Positions 7,643 to 15,372 of a stretch of 34,119 bases of DNA are shown piece by piece. The position numbers and the translations under genes were made by a program. Location of the stretch: NCBI GenBank assembly GCA_016186825.1, contig JACPKW010000003.1, forward strand, positions 1-34,119. The letters are read 5' to 3'. Source of the stretch: Candidatus Giovannonibacteria bacterium (GTDB taxonomy: Bacteria; Patescibacteriota; Minisyncoccia; JACPKW01; UBA11713). The number at the start of each line of letters is the position of its first letter. Within the stretch, counting starts at the first letter, position 1. The notes beneath the pieces were generated by a model. The model worked only from the letters and a program-made list of their open reading frames with translations. It did no database searches and was not told where the DNA came from.

Positions 7643-9148
7643 CTACATCTTCTCCGGTCTCGAGATTTCGAGAAGAGATAACAAATCCGCAAGAGTTTCT
7701 TTTGTTTTTGAAACTAAATACAGAAGCTCTGCCTCGCGCTCGGAGCCGACGACCTTAACGTCGCGATAAAATGCGGAAAAAGTTTGCGCAAGTTCATAAG
7801 CATACGTTGTTAACCGATGCACCTGATAATCTTTTGAAACCTCTTCAATCAAATCTTGATAGCGCAAAACTTTCATGATTAAATTTCGCTCCGCCGCATG
7901 TCCAAAAGCAGTTGGAAGTTTGGCCTCCAAGTTAGATTTTGCAAGAATGCTTGCCATGCGCGTGTGCGCATATTGCACGTAGTACACCGGATTTTTTTCG
8001 GATTTTTCTTTTGCTAAATCCAAATCAAAATCCATATGTGTGGAAAGCGCTTTTTCTAGGAAAAACCAGCGCGCCACATCGATAGGAATTTGTTCTAAAA
8101 GTTCATCCAAAGTTACAAATGCGCCCGCGCGTTTCGACATCCTCACTTCTTCTCCTTTCGACATCAAACGCACAAGCTGCAAAATAAGAATTTTTAATCT
8201 TCCGGGTTCGATTCCAAGCGCCGCAATTCCTTTTTTAACCTGAAGCGCTTCAGCATGATGATCTGCGCCTAAAATAATTATGGCTTTATCAAATTTCCTT
8301 TCGATTAATTTATTTCGCAAATACGCAATATCAATGAGAAGATAGGTTGGATCTCCATTAGATTTCACAAAAACCCGATCGCCAAACCAAACAGCGCCAT
8401 CTCTCTTTTCCAAAAGCCCTCTTTTTTCAAAATCATAAAGCGTTTTATCAAATTCTTTAGTTTCTCTTAAATTTTTTTCCTCCGAAAACCAAACATCAAA
8501 TTTTATTCCAGCTTTTTCGAGAGACGATTGAATCTCGCCCAGCAACTTTTGAATTGCCTCCTCGGTACTTTTGCCCATAAGCTCTTTTATATATCCACCC
8601 TGATAGTACTCCTCCTTCACCTCGCGCTTTCCTTCGGCGGCTTCAATGGATTCGCCTAAAAGCCTCACTTGATTGCCCGCGTCATTAATATAGTATTCGC
8701 GCGTAACATCATATCCGACTTTCGCTAAAATGTTCGAAAGCACATCGCCATAAAAACCGCCGCGTCCGTTTGCCATCGTAAGCGGGCCTGTGGGATTTGC
8801 CGAAACAAATTCAACGTTGATTTTTTCTTCCCTTTTTGGAAAGGAAATTTTTTCTTCAAGAGTCGAAATTAAAACACTGTCTTTCAAAAAAATATTTACA
8901 AATCCGTTTTTTGCCTCGCTTCGCTCGATAAGAGTGTAGCGGCCTCGGCGCAGTCGAAGGGCTAAACTTTCGGCAACTTCTTGCGGCGGTTTTTTTAATT
9001 TTCTTGAAAGTGAAAAAGCAGCGTTTGTGAAAAAATCTCCGTTTTCGCTCCTTTCAGGCTCGCTTACTTTAAATTCAAAACCTTCCTCTCCTTTTGAGAC
9101 TTCGGCCACAGCTCGTTTTATTTCTTTTGAAATCTTATCCTTTAACAT
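7643..9148 (-). CDS. argS: Arginyl-tRNA synthetase
   Basis: INVEFVSANPTGPLTMANGRGGFYGDVLSNIL, GADHHAEALQVKKGIAALG, MSKRAGAFVTLDEL. Confidence 0.96.
   Translation of the reverse strand: MLKDKISKEIKRAVAEVSKGEEGFEFKVSEPERSENGDFFTNAAFSLSRKLKKPPQEVAESLALRLRRGRYTLIERSEAKNGFVNIFLKDSVLISTLEEKISFPKREEKINVEFVSANPTGPLTMANGRGGFYGDVLSNILAKVGYDVTREYYINDAGNQVRLLGESIEAAEGKREVKEEYYQGGYIKELMGKSTEEAIQKLLGEIQSSLEKAGIKFDVWFSEEKNLRETKEFDKTLYDFEKRGLLEKRDGAVWFGDRVFVKSNGDPTYLLIDIAYLRNKLIERKFDKAIIILGADHHAEALQVKKGIAALGIEPGRLKILILQLVRLMSKGEEVRMSKRAGAFVTLDELLEQIPIDVARWFFLEKALSTHMDFDLDLAKEKSEKNPVYYVQYAHTRMASILAKSNLEAKLPTAFGHAAERNLIMKVLRYQDLIEEVSKDYQVHRLTTYAYELAQTFSAFYRDVKVVGSEREAELLYLVSKTKETLADLLSLLEISRPEKM
8913..8962. 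repeat. In-frame REP-like repeat(s) in argS (encodes LRRGRYTLIERSEA)
   Basis: gcctcgcttcgctcgataagagtgtagcggcctcggcgcagtcgaagggc. Contains ctcgcttcgctcg and cctcggcgcagtcgaaggg, a relative of CCTGAGCGAAGTCGAAGGG. Confidence 0.5.
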
Positions 9149-9187
9149 TATCTTTCAGTCTAGCGGAGTTTTGCCCAAAAACACAAA

Positions 9188-9222
9188 GGCACTCTTCGAC
9201 ACAACAGCATCGAAAAGTGCCC
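9188..9222. terminator. Intrinsic terminator-like hairpin between argS and the 9244 gene
   Basis: ggcactcttcga...tcgaaaagtgcc followed by tttttt on the plus strand; T-rich on the minus side as well. Confidence 0.65.
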
Positions 9223-9243
9223 TTTTTTGACTGGACGCCCATT

Positions 9244-9666
9244 CTAATTGCATCCTTTGAGCTCATGTCCGGCGCGAAGCAAATCAATCCTGAAAGCCAA
9301 CAAAAGAATCCGAAACCTGAGAGTTTCCTCTTTGGCTACTTTCTCTACGTCTTTAAGAGACGAGGGAATTCGGAATGTAGTTCCGATAGCTTTTCCGCCT
9401 CGCAGTTTTGCGCGATACGAAAATACCGGGGAGCCCTCCACTGAACCCTCGCTGAATCTCAAATCGCATAGAGCTTCAAACTCGCTTTTTTCAACCGCCT
9501 TCAGAATCCTCCTTGAATGGGAAAAAAGCTCTTCGTATACCCTGTGCGCCGAGCTTTTTATCATCGCAAACTCGGAGTTTTTCACAGGCCGATACGTAGC
9601 TTGAGAAATGCCCGCAACCGAATAAAGGAAAAGCATCGCCACAGCCGAAAAGAACATTTTTTTCAT
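9244..9666 (-). CDS. Putative exported small protein, unknown function
   Basis: Signal-peptide-like start MKKMFFSAVAMLFLYSVAGISQATY. Head-to-tail with the 9663..10055 gene (4-nt overlap). Confidence 0.72.
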   Translation of the reverse strand: MKKMFFSAVAMLFLYSVAGISQATYRPVKNSEFAMIKSSAHRVYEELFSHSRRILKAVEKSEFEALCDLRFSEGSVEGSPVFSYRAKLRGGKAIGTTFRIPSSLKDVEKVAKEETLRFRILLLAFRIDLLRAGHELKGCN

Positions 9667-10055
9667 ATCATTTCTCCCGCGGCTTCTTGGCCGACATTTT
9701 CTTCTGTTCCCCCCAACGCCGAAACGACTTTCTTGAAAGCCTCTTCAACGGCCCTTTTAGTGTGGTACGGACGATAAGAGTCGGTGGTTCTGATTGTGAT
9801 AACTGAGTAATGGCTCTCAATCAAGAGCGCGATATGAAATCCGCCATGCTCTTCAAATATATAGATTTCCGAAAGAAGAAGAGAAAACTCATGCCCTTCG
9901 CGTGCCCACCGAAATAATTTTTCACGAAGTCCAGCCGCAAATTCGTTAAAGTTCGGCGATCCATTTTTCTGAATTCTGACATGAATCGTCTTCTTTTCGC
10001 AGCTGAACAGCGCGACGAGCAGACTCGCAAATACAATGAGCAGCTTATACCTCAT
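9663..10055 (-). CDS. Putative small lipoprotein, unknown function
   Basis: MRYKLLIVFASLLVALFSCEKK has a lipobox-like LFSC. SD AAGGAGGGGC lies upstream of the ATG. Confidence 0.75.
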   Translation of the reverse strand: MRYKLLIVFASLLVALFSCEKKTIHVRIQKNGSPNFNEFAAGLREKLFRWAREGHEFSLLLSEIYIFEEHGGFHIALLIESHYSVITIRTTDSYRPYHTKRAVEEAFKKVVSALGGTEENVGQEAAGEMI

Positions 10056-10086
10056 ATGCCCCTCCTTGAGTTAAAGATTTTTTCAT

Positions 10087-10518
10087 TCAGATTATAGCTC
10101 TATTTAAAAAAAATTTAAAAATTGCGCACAAATCAAAAGGGCCGTTCTTGCGAGCGGTCCTTTTTTTAGACGCGTAGTAATCGTTTACAAACGTGGCCGC
10201 GAGAGCTGCGGCAATAATACCCGCGGGCACCTCTTCTTCTGGATAGACGACGGATGAAAAAACAGTTTCCCGTTGATCGCCTATTTCCACAATTACAATA
10301 ATATGCCGCTTTATTGTGAAAAATCTGATTAGAGCGGTTTCCTCGAATTTTTCCTCTTTCGCAAGAATGAAAAAAATTGAGGCAAATTGCCGTCGAAAAG
10401 CTTCGGGCGCCCTGCCGGAAAAGATTGGATTAATCTTTTCTGCGGCTCCTGCGACACCTGCGGCTCCGGTTTCGAAAAACAAAAAAAAGAACGAGGCCAG
10501 CATTATTACTCTAAACAT
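10087..10518 (-). CDS. Putative exported small protein, unknown function
   Basis: MFRVIMLASFFFLFFETGAAGVAGAAEK signal-like N-terminus; SD CAGGAGGGGG upstream. Confidence 0.7.
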   Translation of the reverse strand: MFRVIMLASFFFLFFETGAAGVAGAAEKINPIFSGRAPEAFRRQFASIFFILAKEEKFEETALIRFFTIKRHIIVIVEIGDQRETVFSSVVYPEEEVPAGIIAAALAATFVNDYYASKKRTARKNGPFDLCAIFKFFLNRAII

Positions 10519-10576
10519 AAAGTCACCCCCTCCTGTGTATTTCGCTTAGATTATACCGGATTCAAGAATAAAAAAA

Positions 10577-10615
10577 GGCCGCGGCGGTTCGCACAGGGCG
10601 AACACTACCGCGGCC
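10577..10615 (-). terminator. Strong intrinsic terminator of the receiver-domain gene
   Basis: ggccgcggcggttcgcacagggcgaacactaccgcggcc hairpin; minus-strand continuation is an uninterrupted T-run. Confidence 0.82.
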
Positions 10616-10631
10616 TAGAATTCCCGGAGAC

Positions 10632-10973
10632 CTATAAAAGCACACTTCGGAGGTCCTCAACTCCGAAAGGCTTCAGAAGCACATTCCCGTATTTTGAAAG
10701 ATGCCTAACGGTTTCCGTGCGGGAATCTGCCGTCACTAACACGCAGCGAAGATTTTCGTTTCTCCACTTCGCCGCAACGGTCAGCTCCACTCCAGAAATT
10801 TCCGGATACCTTTCCTCCACAATCAGGACTTCGAATTCCAAAGCCCCGAATTCCACAGCCTTTAAGGCATCCGTCACGCTTCCAGGTGCAACTATCTCAT
10901 GTCCCATTCTACCCAACATCACCCCCAAAATTTCTCTAACATCTTCGTTTGACTCAAGCAACAAAATTTTCAT
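10632..10973 (-). CDS. Stand-alone response-regulator receiver domain (CheY-like), possibly a pseudo-receiver
   Basis: MKILLLESNEDVREILGVMLGRMGHEIVAPGSVTDALKAVE...FEVLIVEERYPEISGVEL...VLVTADS...LLKPFG; SD AAGGAGGTG. Confidence 0.85.
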   Translation of the reverse strand: MKILLLESNEDVREILGVMLGRMGHEIVAPGSVTDALKAVEFGALEFEVLIVEERYPEISGVELTVAAKWRNENLRCVLVTADSRTETVRHLSKYGNVLLKPFGVEDLRSVLL

Positions 10974-11047
10974 AGAACACCTCCTTGAAATTTTCCAACA
11001 CTTTACTATACATTCATATTTTCGTCAAGACGTGGTAAAATAAATAA

Positions 11048-11494
11048 ATGGGTGTTCTGCTCGAAAACAAAAAAGCATATTTCAATTATGAAATACTCGA
11101 AAAATATGAGGCTGGTTTGGAATTGTTAGGACTTGAAGTAAAATCGCTCAAGCAAAAACACGGAAACATTGCGGGCGCGCGCGCAATCATAAGAAGTGGC
11201 GAGGCATATCTTGTCGGAATGGACATACCGCCTTATCAGCCGAATAACACGCCGAAAGATTACGAACGGGAGCGCACGCGAAAACTTTTATTGCATAAAG
11301 ATGAAATTTCTCGTTTGGCAGGGCGCGCGGAAGAACGCGGGTTGACTGTGATCGCAACTAAGGTGTATACTCTCGGCGGCAGAATAAAAGTTGAAATCGC
11401 GGTCGTTCGCGGAAAAAAGAAATTTGAAAAAAGAGATAAAATAAAAAAGCGCGACATCGAAAGAGAAATCGGAAAAACTTTAAAACGGGGATGA
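11048..11494 (+). CDS. smpB: SsrA-binding protein SmpB
   Basis: KKAYFNYEILEKYEAGLELLGLEVKSLKQKHGNI, YQPNNTPKDYERERTRKLLLHKDEI. Confidence 0.97.
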   Translation: MGVLLENKKAYFNYEILEKYEAGLELLGLEVKSLKQKHGNIAGARAIIRSGEAYLVGMDIPPYQPNNTPKDYERERTRKLLLHKDEISRLAGRAEERGLTVIATKVYTLGGRIKVEIAVVRGKKKFEKRDKIKKRDIEREIGKTLKRG

Positions 11495-11812
11495 TCGGCC
11501 TCGAGAGGAAATGGAAAAGCTCGTGTTCAGGCGGAGGATGCAGAACCACTCCTTAAACTCCTGCAAAACACATAAGTGCAAACTTATTCGGAAAGACGTT
11601 GGAACCTGCTTACGCAGTAGCCTAATGTCTCTTCCCGCGTAATGCGGGACATCCTTCCTTCTGATTCTCGCTGGGAAGAGCGGGGTGTCATACAAGCGAG
11701 ACCAAAATTGGAAACGCCTTGGCCAATTTTGCGATAAAGAGGCAACAAATTTAAGCCTGTCAACCACTGCTTGGAAATTTTCTCCACGCGGGTTCAATTC
11801 CCGCCATCTCCA
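11487..11812 (+). ncRNA. ssrA: tmRNA
   Basis: 5' GGGGATGATCGGCCTCGAG pairs with 3' CATCTCC-A. T-arm GCGGGTTCAATTCCCGC. Tag ORF GCA AAC TTA TTC GGA AAG ACG TTG GAA CCT GCT TAC GCA GTA GCC TAA at 11578..11625. Adjacent to smpB. Confidence 0.95.
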
Positions 11813-11813
11813 C
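11795..11813 (+). repeat. Direct repeat copy A (tmRNA 3' tail) CAATTCCCGCCATCTCCAC
   Basis: Exact 19-bp match to 11987..12005. Confidence 0.9.
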
Positions 11814-11864
11814 AAATACAAAAAATCAGCCTGCGCAAGCGGGCGATTTTTGTTTGTGGAGATG
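11805..11864. repeat. Long inverted repeat overlapping the tmRNA 3' end and terminator
   Basis: catctccacaaatacaaaaaatcagcctgc-gcaa-gcgggcgatttttgtttgtggagatg. Confidence 0.85.
11821..11851 (+). terminator. ssrA intrinsic terminator core
   Basis: aaaaatcagcctgc gcaa gcgggcgattttt. Confidence 0.75.
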
Positions 11865-11986
11865 AGCGAGCAAACTGCTTTGCTCGCGCGCGGAATTGAA
11901 AGCCGGAGCGTTGTCGCGCGAGCGCGCGCGACCGCGAGGCAGGGTCGAGAAAATTTGCGAGCGGCGGCGAGCAAATTATTCGTGAC

Positions 11987-12005
11987 CAATTCCCGCCATC
12001 TCCAC
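11987..12005 (+). repeat. Direct repeat copy B of the tmRNA 3' tail
   Basis: caattcccgccatctccac, identical to 11795..11813. Confidence 0.9.
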
Positions 12006-12046
12006 GCCAAAATCTGACTTTCTGTAATCGCGATTGCCGAACTGTT

Positions 12047-12076
12047 TTGATCACTTATTTTCGGCTATAATATAAT
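12047..12076 (+). promoter_or_regulatory. Candidate sigma70-like promoter for infC-rpmI-rplT
   Basis: TTGATC (12047-12052), N18, TATAAT (12071-12076); an overlapping TATAAT at 12066-12071. Confidence 0.45.
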
Positions 12077-12079
12077 CAT

Positions 12080-12592
12080 CTGGCTACACAAAGAGTAAGA
12101 ATAAATAATCAAATAACAGCTACGCCTGTACGGGCGATTGGAGACGATGGCGCCAATTATGGCGTCATTGATATTTCCGAAGCCTTGAGAATTGCAAAAG
12201 AAAAGGGGCTTGATCTGATCGAAATTTCCCCTACTGCAAACCCGCCAGTAGTCAAAATCATGGATTACGGCAAATGGCAGTACCAGGAAGAAAGAAAGCG
12301 GCGCGAATCCCAGAAAAAATCGCATGAAGTTGAAGTCCGCGAGGTCCGTGTCGGGATGGGAACGTCTGAACATGATCTTGAAATGAAAGCTAAAAAAATA
12401 GGCGAGTTTCTCGATGCCGGTGATAAAGTGAAAATTGATTTGATGCTCCGGGGACGCTCCAAATACATGGACAGGAATTTCATTAAAGAAAGGCTTGAAC
12501 GGATCTTGCATTTTATCCCAAGAGACTATAAAATAGCTGACGGACCTAAGCAAGGCCCCCGCGGGATCTATGTGATGCTCGAAAGGAAGTAA
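12080..12592 (+). CDS. infC: Translation initiation factor IF-3 (non-canonical start)
   Basis: In-frame upstream extension of ORF 12185: (CTG)ATQRVRINNQITATPVRAIGDDGANYGVIDISEALRIAKEKGLDLIEISPTANPPVVKIMDYGKWQYQEE... Confidence 0.88.
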   Translation: MATQRVRINNQITATPVRAIGDDGANYGVIDISEALRIAKEKGLDLIEISPTANPPVVKIMDYGKWQYQEERKRRESQKKSHEVEVREVRVGMGTSEHDLEMKAKKIGEFLDAGDKVKIDLMLRGRSKYMDRNFIKERLERILHFIPRDYKIADGPKQGPRGIYVMLERK

Positions 12593-12621
12593 TCCCGCTT
12601 TTATTTATTAATTTCGAAGCT

Positions 12622-12816
12622 ATGGCAAAAACAAACAAGTCATTTTCAAAGCGCTTGAAAATAACGAAACGCGGAAAAATTTTATCCCGAATCCCCGGGC
12701 AAAACCACTTTAACGCTAAGGTTCAGCGCGTTAAACAATTGCATCAAAAAGGGCTTAAAAGCCTCGATATTTCGGTGAAGACTTTAAAAAGATTCATGCC
12801 AACAGCTAAAATATGA
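12622..12816 (+). CDS. rpmI: 50S ribosomal protein L35
   Basis: MAKTNKSFSKRLKITKRGKILSRIPGQNHFNAK, located between infC and rplT. Confidence 0.93.
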   Translation: MAKTNKSFSKRLKITKRGKILSRIPGQNHFNAKVQRVKQLHQKGLKSLDISVKTLKRFMPTAKI

Positions 12817-13157
12817 CCCGAGTAAAACGAGGAAAAATTTCATTAAAGCGCCGCAGAAATGTTCTTGCGAGAACCAAAGGATTCCGTTGGGGCGGCAAGT
12901 CAAAGGAACGCCAGGCGCGCGAACGCCTTTTGCATGCCGCGATTCATTCTTTTCAGGACCGCCGGAAGAAAAAAAGAAATTTCCGAAAGCTTTGGCAAAT
13001 TAAGATAAACGCCGCTTCTCGCGAGAATGGAATGTCTTACAGTGTTTTAATAAACAAGCTCAAAGGAGCGAATATTGAGCTTGATAGGAAGGTTCTCGCT
13101 GAAATTGCCCAAAAATATCCAAACGCTTTCAAATCACTGGTTGAAAACGTCAGGTAG
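12813..13157 (+). CDS. rplT: 50S ribosomal protein L20
   Basis: MTRVKRGKISLKRRRNVLARTKGFRWGGKSKERQARERLLHA..., 4-nt overlap with rpmI. Confidence 0.96.
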   Translation: MTRVKRGKISLKRRRNVLARTKGFRWGGKSKERQARERLLHAAIHSFQDRRKKKRNFRKLWQIKINAASRENGMSYSVLINKLKGANIELDRKVLAEIAQKYPNAFKSLVENVR

Positions 13158-13184
13158 ACCCCCCATTAAAAAATTTTCTCCAAT

Positions 13185-13216
13185 AAAACGCGGATAAAAT
13201 CTGTGTTTTAATTTTG
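13185..13216 (+). terminator. Terminator of the infC operon
   Basis: aaaacgcggat-aaa-atctgtgtttt followed by aatttt. Confidence 0.6.
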
Positions 13217-13218
13217 GC

Positions 13219-13995
13219 CTACGAGCTTGATCGTTTGAAAATTATCGAGATCAAAAAAAAGCCGCCCATAATTATCACAAAGACAGGCCCTGGGGGAAAT
13301 TTATAAAGATCAGAAAGATAAATTCCGAGCAGAGACCCGAAAATCGCGATCGCTCCGCTCGACAAAAAATACGACTTCATTGACGGCGCAAGATTTCTTG
13401 ATGTCGCCGCAGGAATAATTATTAAAGAACCCATCAAAAGCGCGCCAACGAATTTTATTCCAACCGCAACCGCAAGCGCGAAAATCAGAAGGAAAAAAAG
13501 TTCCAGCCGATGGGGCGAGAAACCGACGGAACGGGAAAGATCAGTTGATATTAAGGTAAGCGTCAAACGCTTCGAGAAAAATAAAAGGAAAAATATTATT
13601 ACTGCCGAAAGTGTAACTGCCCACCAAAAATCAAATATCGTTAGCGACAAAATATCTCCAAAAAGCGCGTCCAAAATTTCTTCCTCCGGCGTTAAGAGCG
13701 CTCCCACTGCGAGCGAGAGCGAGAAAAAAACTCCAACCACCGTATCCACGGGAAGTTTTGTCTTATGCTCCGTAAGCCAAATCAGAAAAGTGCCCGCAAT
13801 GAGAAATACGAGAGAGCCAAGCAAAATATTGAAATTAAAAAGCAAGCCCAGGGCGATCCCCGGAAGCGCTACATGAGATAAAGCATCGCCCACAAGCGCC
13901 ATTCTTCGAAGCAATGCAAATGATCCAAGCAGTCCTCCCGCTGCCGCGATAAAAGCTCCCGCTACCAGAGTCTGCCCAAGTGTTAATTCCGACAT
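13219..13995 (-). CDS. ABC-3 family metal (Zn/Mn-type) transporter permease
   Basis: Multi-TM; GLLGSFALLRRMALVGDALSHVALPGIALG is typical of ZnuB/MntB-like permeases. Confidence 0.9.
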   Translation of the reverse strand: MSELTLGQTLVAGAFIAAAGGLLGSFALLRRMALVGDALSHVALPGIALGLLFNFNILLGSLVFLIAGTFLIWLTEHKTKLPVDTVVGVFFSLSLAVGALLTPEEEILDALFGDILSLTIFDFWWAVTLSAVIIFFLLFFSKRLTLTLISTDLSRSVGFSPHRLELFFLLIFALAVAVGIKFVGALLMGSLIIIPAATSRNLAPSMKSYFLSSGAIAIFGSLLGIYLSDLYKFPPGPVFVIIMGGFFLISIIFKRSSS

Positions 13996-14006
13996 TCGTT
14001 TTTTAT

Positions 14007-14702
14007 TTAATGAAGATGATGATAATAGGTCCGCTCACCTCCATATAATTTGTTAAGTTCGCTCGGCGTCAGTACGTCTTGAGGCGCGCCGTAGCAAATT
14101 TGTTTTTTATTTATGCAGAGCACTTTGTTGGTATATCGATAAACCACGCTCAAATCATGCGAGATCAAAATTAGCGTGAGTTCATGTTTATCCTGAAGCT
14201 CGTGCAACAGCTCGTAAATGGTTTCCTGCCCTGCGATATCTATCGAAGCCGTCGGTTCATCGAACAGTAACAAATTCGGATGCCCTAAGATCGCCCAAGC
14301 GATCAGAGTTCGCTGAAATTCGCCAGAAGAAAGCGCGCTGATTCCTTTTTTGGCATAATCCTTTGTGAGATGAACTTCAAAAAGAGCTTTATTAATTTCA
14401 TCATCAGAAATTTTTTCTCCGCGGGCGGATTTCAATCTAAAAAATTCTTCGATCGTAATCGGAAGATCGCGTTCCAAATCTATTTTTTGCGGGACATAGC
14501 CGATTCGAATGCCTTTAAGGAAGTTAATTTCACCTTTGTATGGAAGCGCCCCGATTAAAGCGCGAAAAAGGGTGGTTTTGCCCGCGCCATTTGGACCAAC
14601 CACCGCGACAGCATCGCCTTTTTCCACCGAAAAAGAAATTTCATCCAAAAGTTTGCTTCCGGCTATTTCGACGCTTAGGTTTTTAACTTCGAGAATTGGC
14701 AT
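14007..14702 (-). CDS. Metal ABC transporter ATP-binding protein
   Basis: GPNGAGKTTLFRAL Walker A, LSSGEFQRTLIAWAI, LLLFDEPTASID. Confidence 0.94.
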   Translation of the reverse strand: MPILEVKNLSVEIAGSKLLDEISFSVEKGDAVAVVGPNGAGKTTLFRALIGALPYKGEINFLKGIRIGYVPQKIDLERDLPITIEEFFRLKSARGEKISDDEINKALFEVHLTKDYAKKGISALSSGEFQRTLIAWAILGHPNLLLFDEPTASIDIAGQETIYELLHELQDKHELTLILISHDLSVVYRYTNKVLCINKKQICYGAPQDVLTPSELNKLYGGERTYYHHLH

Positions 14703-14704
14703 TT

Positions 14705-14956
14705 TTAGAATTTAAAACCCTCGTTTCTTAATAATAGCATCTTGCGCCGTGCTCCTCTATTATATCCGCCGGTTTTTCCATCAGAGCGGATAACGCGATG
14801 GCAGGGGATTTTAGGATCGTAATTTTTATTTAAAACATTTCCAACCGCGCGAAAAGCTCGGGGCGAGCCGGCTCGTGTTGCAACTTGCTTATAAGTTAAA
14901 GTTTTCCCGCGCGGAATTTTCTTGACCACATTAAGAACTTTTTTTGAGAAATTCAT
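14705..14956 (-). CDS. Methylated-DNA-protein cysteine methyltransferase catalytic domain (Ogt/MGMT-like, 83 aa)
   Basis: VKKIPRGKTLTYKQVATRAGSPRAFRAVGNVLNKN...IPCHRVIRSDGKTGGY; PCHRV motif intact. Confidence 0.92.
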   Translation of the reverse strand: MNFSKKVLNVVKKIPRGKTLTYKQVATRAGSPRAFRAVGNVLNKNYDPKIPCHRVIRSDGKTGGYNRGARRKMLLLRNEGFKF

Positions 14957-15359
14957 CAGCTGATATTAGAGCTTTTTTCATGGTTGATAATTTTTTTAGA
15001 GCTTCATCCAAACTCGCCCATTCGTAAATATCGTGCTCAAAAGATAATTTAATTTTTTCATTTTTCGCCTCTGCCAAAAAAACCGCGACAAACTTCGGGA
15101 TTGTTTTTTCCTCGCGTTTTATAAAATAGCGTGCTGTAAATTTGAAATCTTCAATAAATTTAAAATTTTCGATTCCGGTTTCTTCTTTGACCTCTCGCTT
15201 GGCAGCCTCAATTCCGCTCTCCCCTTTTTCAAGCTCGCCTTTCGGAATATCCCAAAATTCCGGCCGGTCATCTTTCCTTGCCGCGCGCAAAATCAAATAT
15301 TTCCGCCCTTCCGGCGTATTTCTAAAAATAATTATTCCAGCTGAACGAGAAACCGGCAT
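14931..15359 (-). CDS. Nudix hydrolase
   Basis: GELEKGESGIEAAKREVKEETGIENF matches the Nudix box GX5EX7REUXEEXGU; overlaps the MGMT start by 26 nt. Confidence 0.93.
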   Translation of the reverse strand: MPVSRSAGIIIFRNTPEGRKYLILRAARKDDRPEFWDIPKGELEKGESGIEAAKREVKEETGIENFKFIEDFKFTARYFIKREEKTIPKFVAVFLAEAKNEKIKLSFEHDIYEWASLDEALKKLSTMKKALISADEFLKKSS

Positions 15360-15372
15360 TACTTCATTTTAA

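Noticed and set aside
10140-10175. Hairpin aaagggccgttcttgcgagcggtccttttttt as a gene-end terminator
   Set aside because: It lies within the 10087..10518 ORF, so either the ORF end or the terminator function is uncertain; not listed as a confident feature.
10387-11043. 218-aa plus-strand ORF
   Set aside because: Runs across a terminator hairpin and antisense to the receiver gene, which has a strong SD and clear family match.
11480-12054. ORFs 11480..12010 (-), 11685..12017 (+), 11584..11787 (-), 11794..12054 (-)
   Set aside because: They lie over tmRNA and its duplicated tail; composition and repeats explain the open frames and no protein family is recognisable.
12065-12553. 162-aa minus-strand ORF opposite infC
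   Set aside because: Antisense to a clear IF3 gene; sequence has no recognisable domain.
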